From Betaproteobacteria bacterium (GTDB taxonomy: Bacteria > Pseudomonadota > Gammaproteobacteria > Burkholderiales > Burkholderiaceae_E): a stretch of 7,592 nucleotides of DNA. Position 1 is the stretch's first letter. Each line of letters starts with the position of its first letter. A program made the position numbers and the translations under genes. The notes beneath the pieces were generated by a model that saw nothing but the letters and a program-made list of their open reading frames with translations, searched no databases and was not told where the DNA came from. Shown here one piece after another: positions 7,321 to 7,592 of this stretch. The stretch covers positions 1 to 7,592 of the forward strand of contig VGHV01000112.1 in NCBI GenBank assembly GCA_016868095.1, written 5' to 3'.

Positions 7321-7592
7321 GTGGGCAAGCGAAGCGGCCCAAACCGGGCGAGCGCAAGATTCAAATTCTGCAAACATGGGCTCTCATGCTGCAAGAATCT
7401 GGCGATGCGCGGATCACGACAGCGGCGCTTGCCGCGCGTTTGTCGGTCTCGGAGGCGGCGCTTTATCGCCACTTCGCAAGCAAGGCGCAAATGGTTGAGG
7501 GGCTGATCGAATTTATAGAACAGAGCATTTTTGGACTGATCAATCAAATAGAGCAAAAGCATGCCGATCCCATCTGGCGTGTGCAAAGCATT
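7317..7592 (+). CDS. slmA: Nucleoid occlusion factor SlmA (TetR family), 3'-truncated by the window edge
   Basis: TetR-type DNA-binding protein; in E. coli and Vibrio, SlmA bound to chromosomal sites antagonises FtsZ assembly over the nucleoid. Ninety-two codons are visible (E. coli protein 198 residues) and the frame is open to the last base. The N-terminus is basic (KRPKPGERK), followed by the TetR helix-turn-helix with RITTAALAARLSVSEAALYRHF (residues 32-53; key block SEAALYRHF at 45-53), SKAQM and the SlmA-typical LIEFIEQSIF. This matches E. coli SlmA (RITTAKLAA, SEAALYRHFPSK, LIEFIEDSL) closely enough to name it rather than a generic TetR regulator. The effector domain is not visible, so FtsZ contact residues cannot be judged. 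The gap from the HAD gene is 36 bases and is filled by two stop/start-overlapping mini-frames, suggesting translational coupling. The start lacks a visible promoter of its own. Confidence 0.88.
   Translation, partial: MSGQAKRPKPGERKIQILQTWALMLQESGDARITTAALAARLSVSEAALYRHFASKAQMVEGLIEFIEQSIFGLINQIEQKHADPIWRVQSI

Larger units (their letters stand above)
7277..7336 (+). repeat. Degenerate 20-base tandem period carrying three ATGs
   Basis: Units start at 7277, 7297 and 7317, each beginning ATGAGTG(A/G)G. Unit 1 matches unit 2 at 13 of 20 positions; unit 2 matches unit 3 at 14 of 20. Each of the first two units ends with a purine-rich, Shine-Dalgarno-like core before the next ATG. The third unit is the start of slmA. 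This fits old slippage copies of an SD-ATG module. Confidence 0.6.

Overview
The window looks like core chromosome of a betaproteobacterium, most likely in the order Burkholderiales. The evidence is the gene order xerC, rlmI-like, COG0523 GTPase, dksA, hslV, hslU, argB, HAD nucleotidase, slmA. It is supported by a DksA whose zinc finger is degenerate, an HslV with a short N-terminal extension before the catalytic Thr-Thr, and argB next to a HAD pyrimidine-nucleotidase-type gene. Genus cannot be decided from the sequence alone. All nine genes lie on the + strand and are tightly packed. I see no insertion sequence, phage gene, CRISPR array, tRNA or rRNA, and no stretch over 300 bases without a gene.

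Positions 1-1988: the 3' part of xerC (chromosome dimer resolution; its first codons lie left of the window), followed after one base by an RlmI-like 23S rRNA cytosine methyltransferase. Positions 1989-2084 hold a bulged stem-loop followed by a T-rich tract (terminator or leader candidate). Positions 2085-3065: a COG0523/CobW-family metallochaperone GTPase. Positions 3066-3175: a 110-base spacer with two nearby CTTTG/CAAAG palindromes. Positions 3176-5575: dksA, hslV and hslU, overlapping by 11 and 4 bases and so very probably one translationally coupled unit (stringent-response regulator plus the HslVU protease). Positions 5620-6504: argB (arginine biosynthesis). Positions 6540-7280: HAD phosphatase of the pyrimidine 5'-nucleotidase type. 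Positions 7317-7592: the 5' part of slmA (nucleoid occlusion).

I do not see a new multi-gene system here. The most unusual structure is the HAD-slmA junction. A degenerate 20-base period repeats ATGAGTG(A/G)G three times, giving two tiny reading frames whose stops overlap the next start, so that HAD, mini-ORF 1, mini-ORF 2 and slmA form an unbroken stop/start chain. A second short tandem duplication (22-base offset) spans the argB stop codon. A cysteine-poor DksA next to a COG0523 zinc-handling GTPase also deserves a look, because that pairing elsewhere marks adaptation to low zinc.
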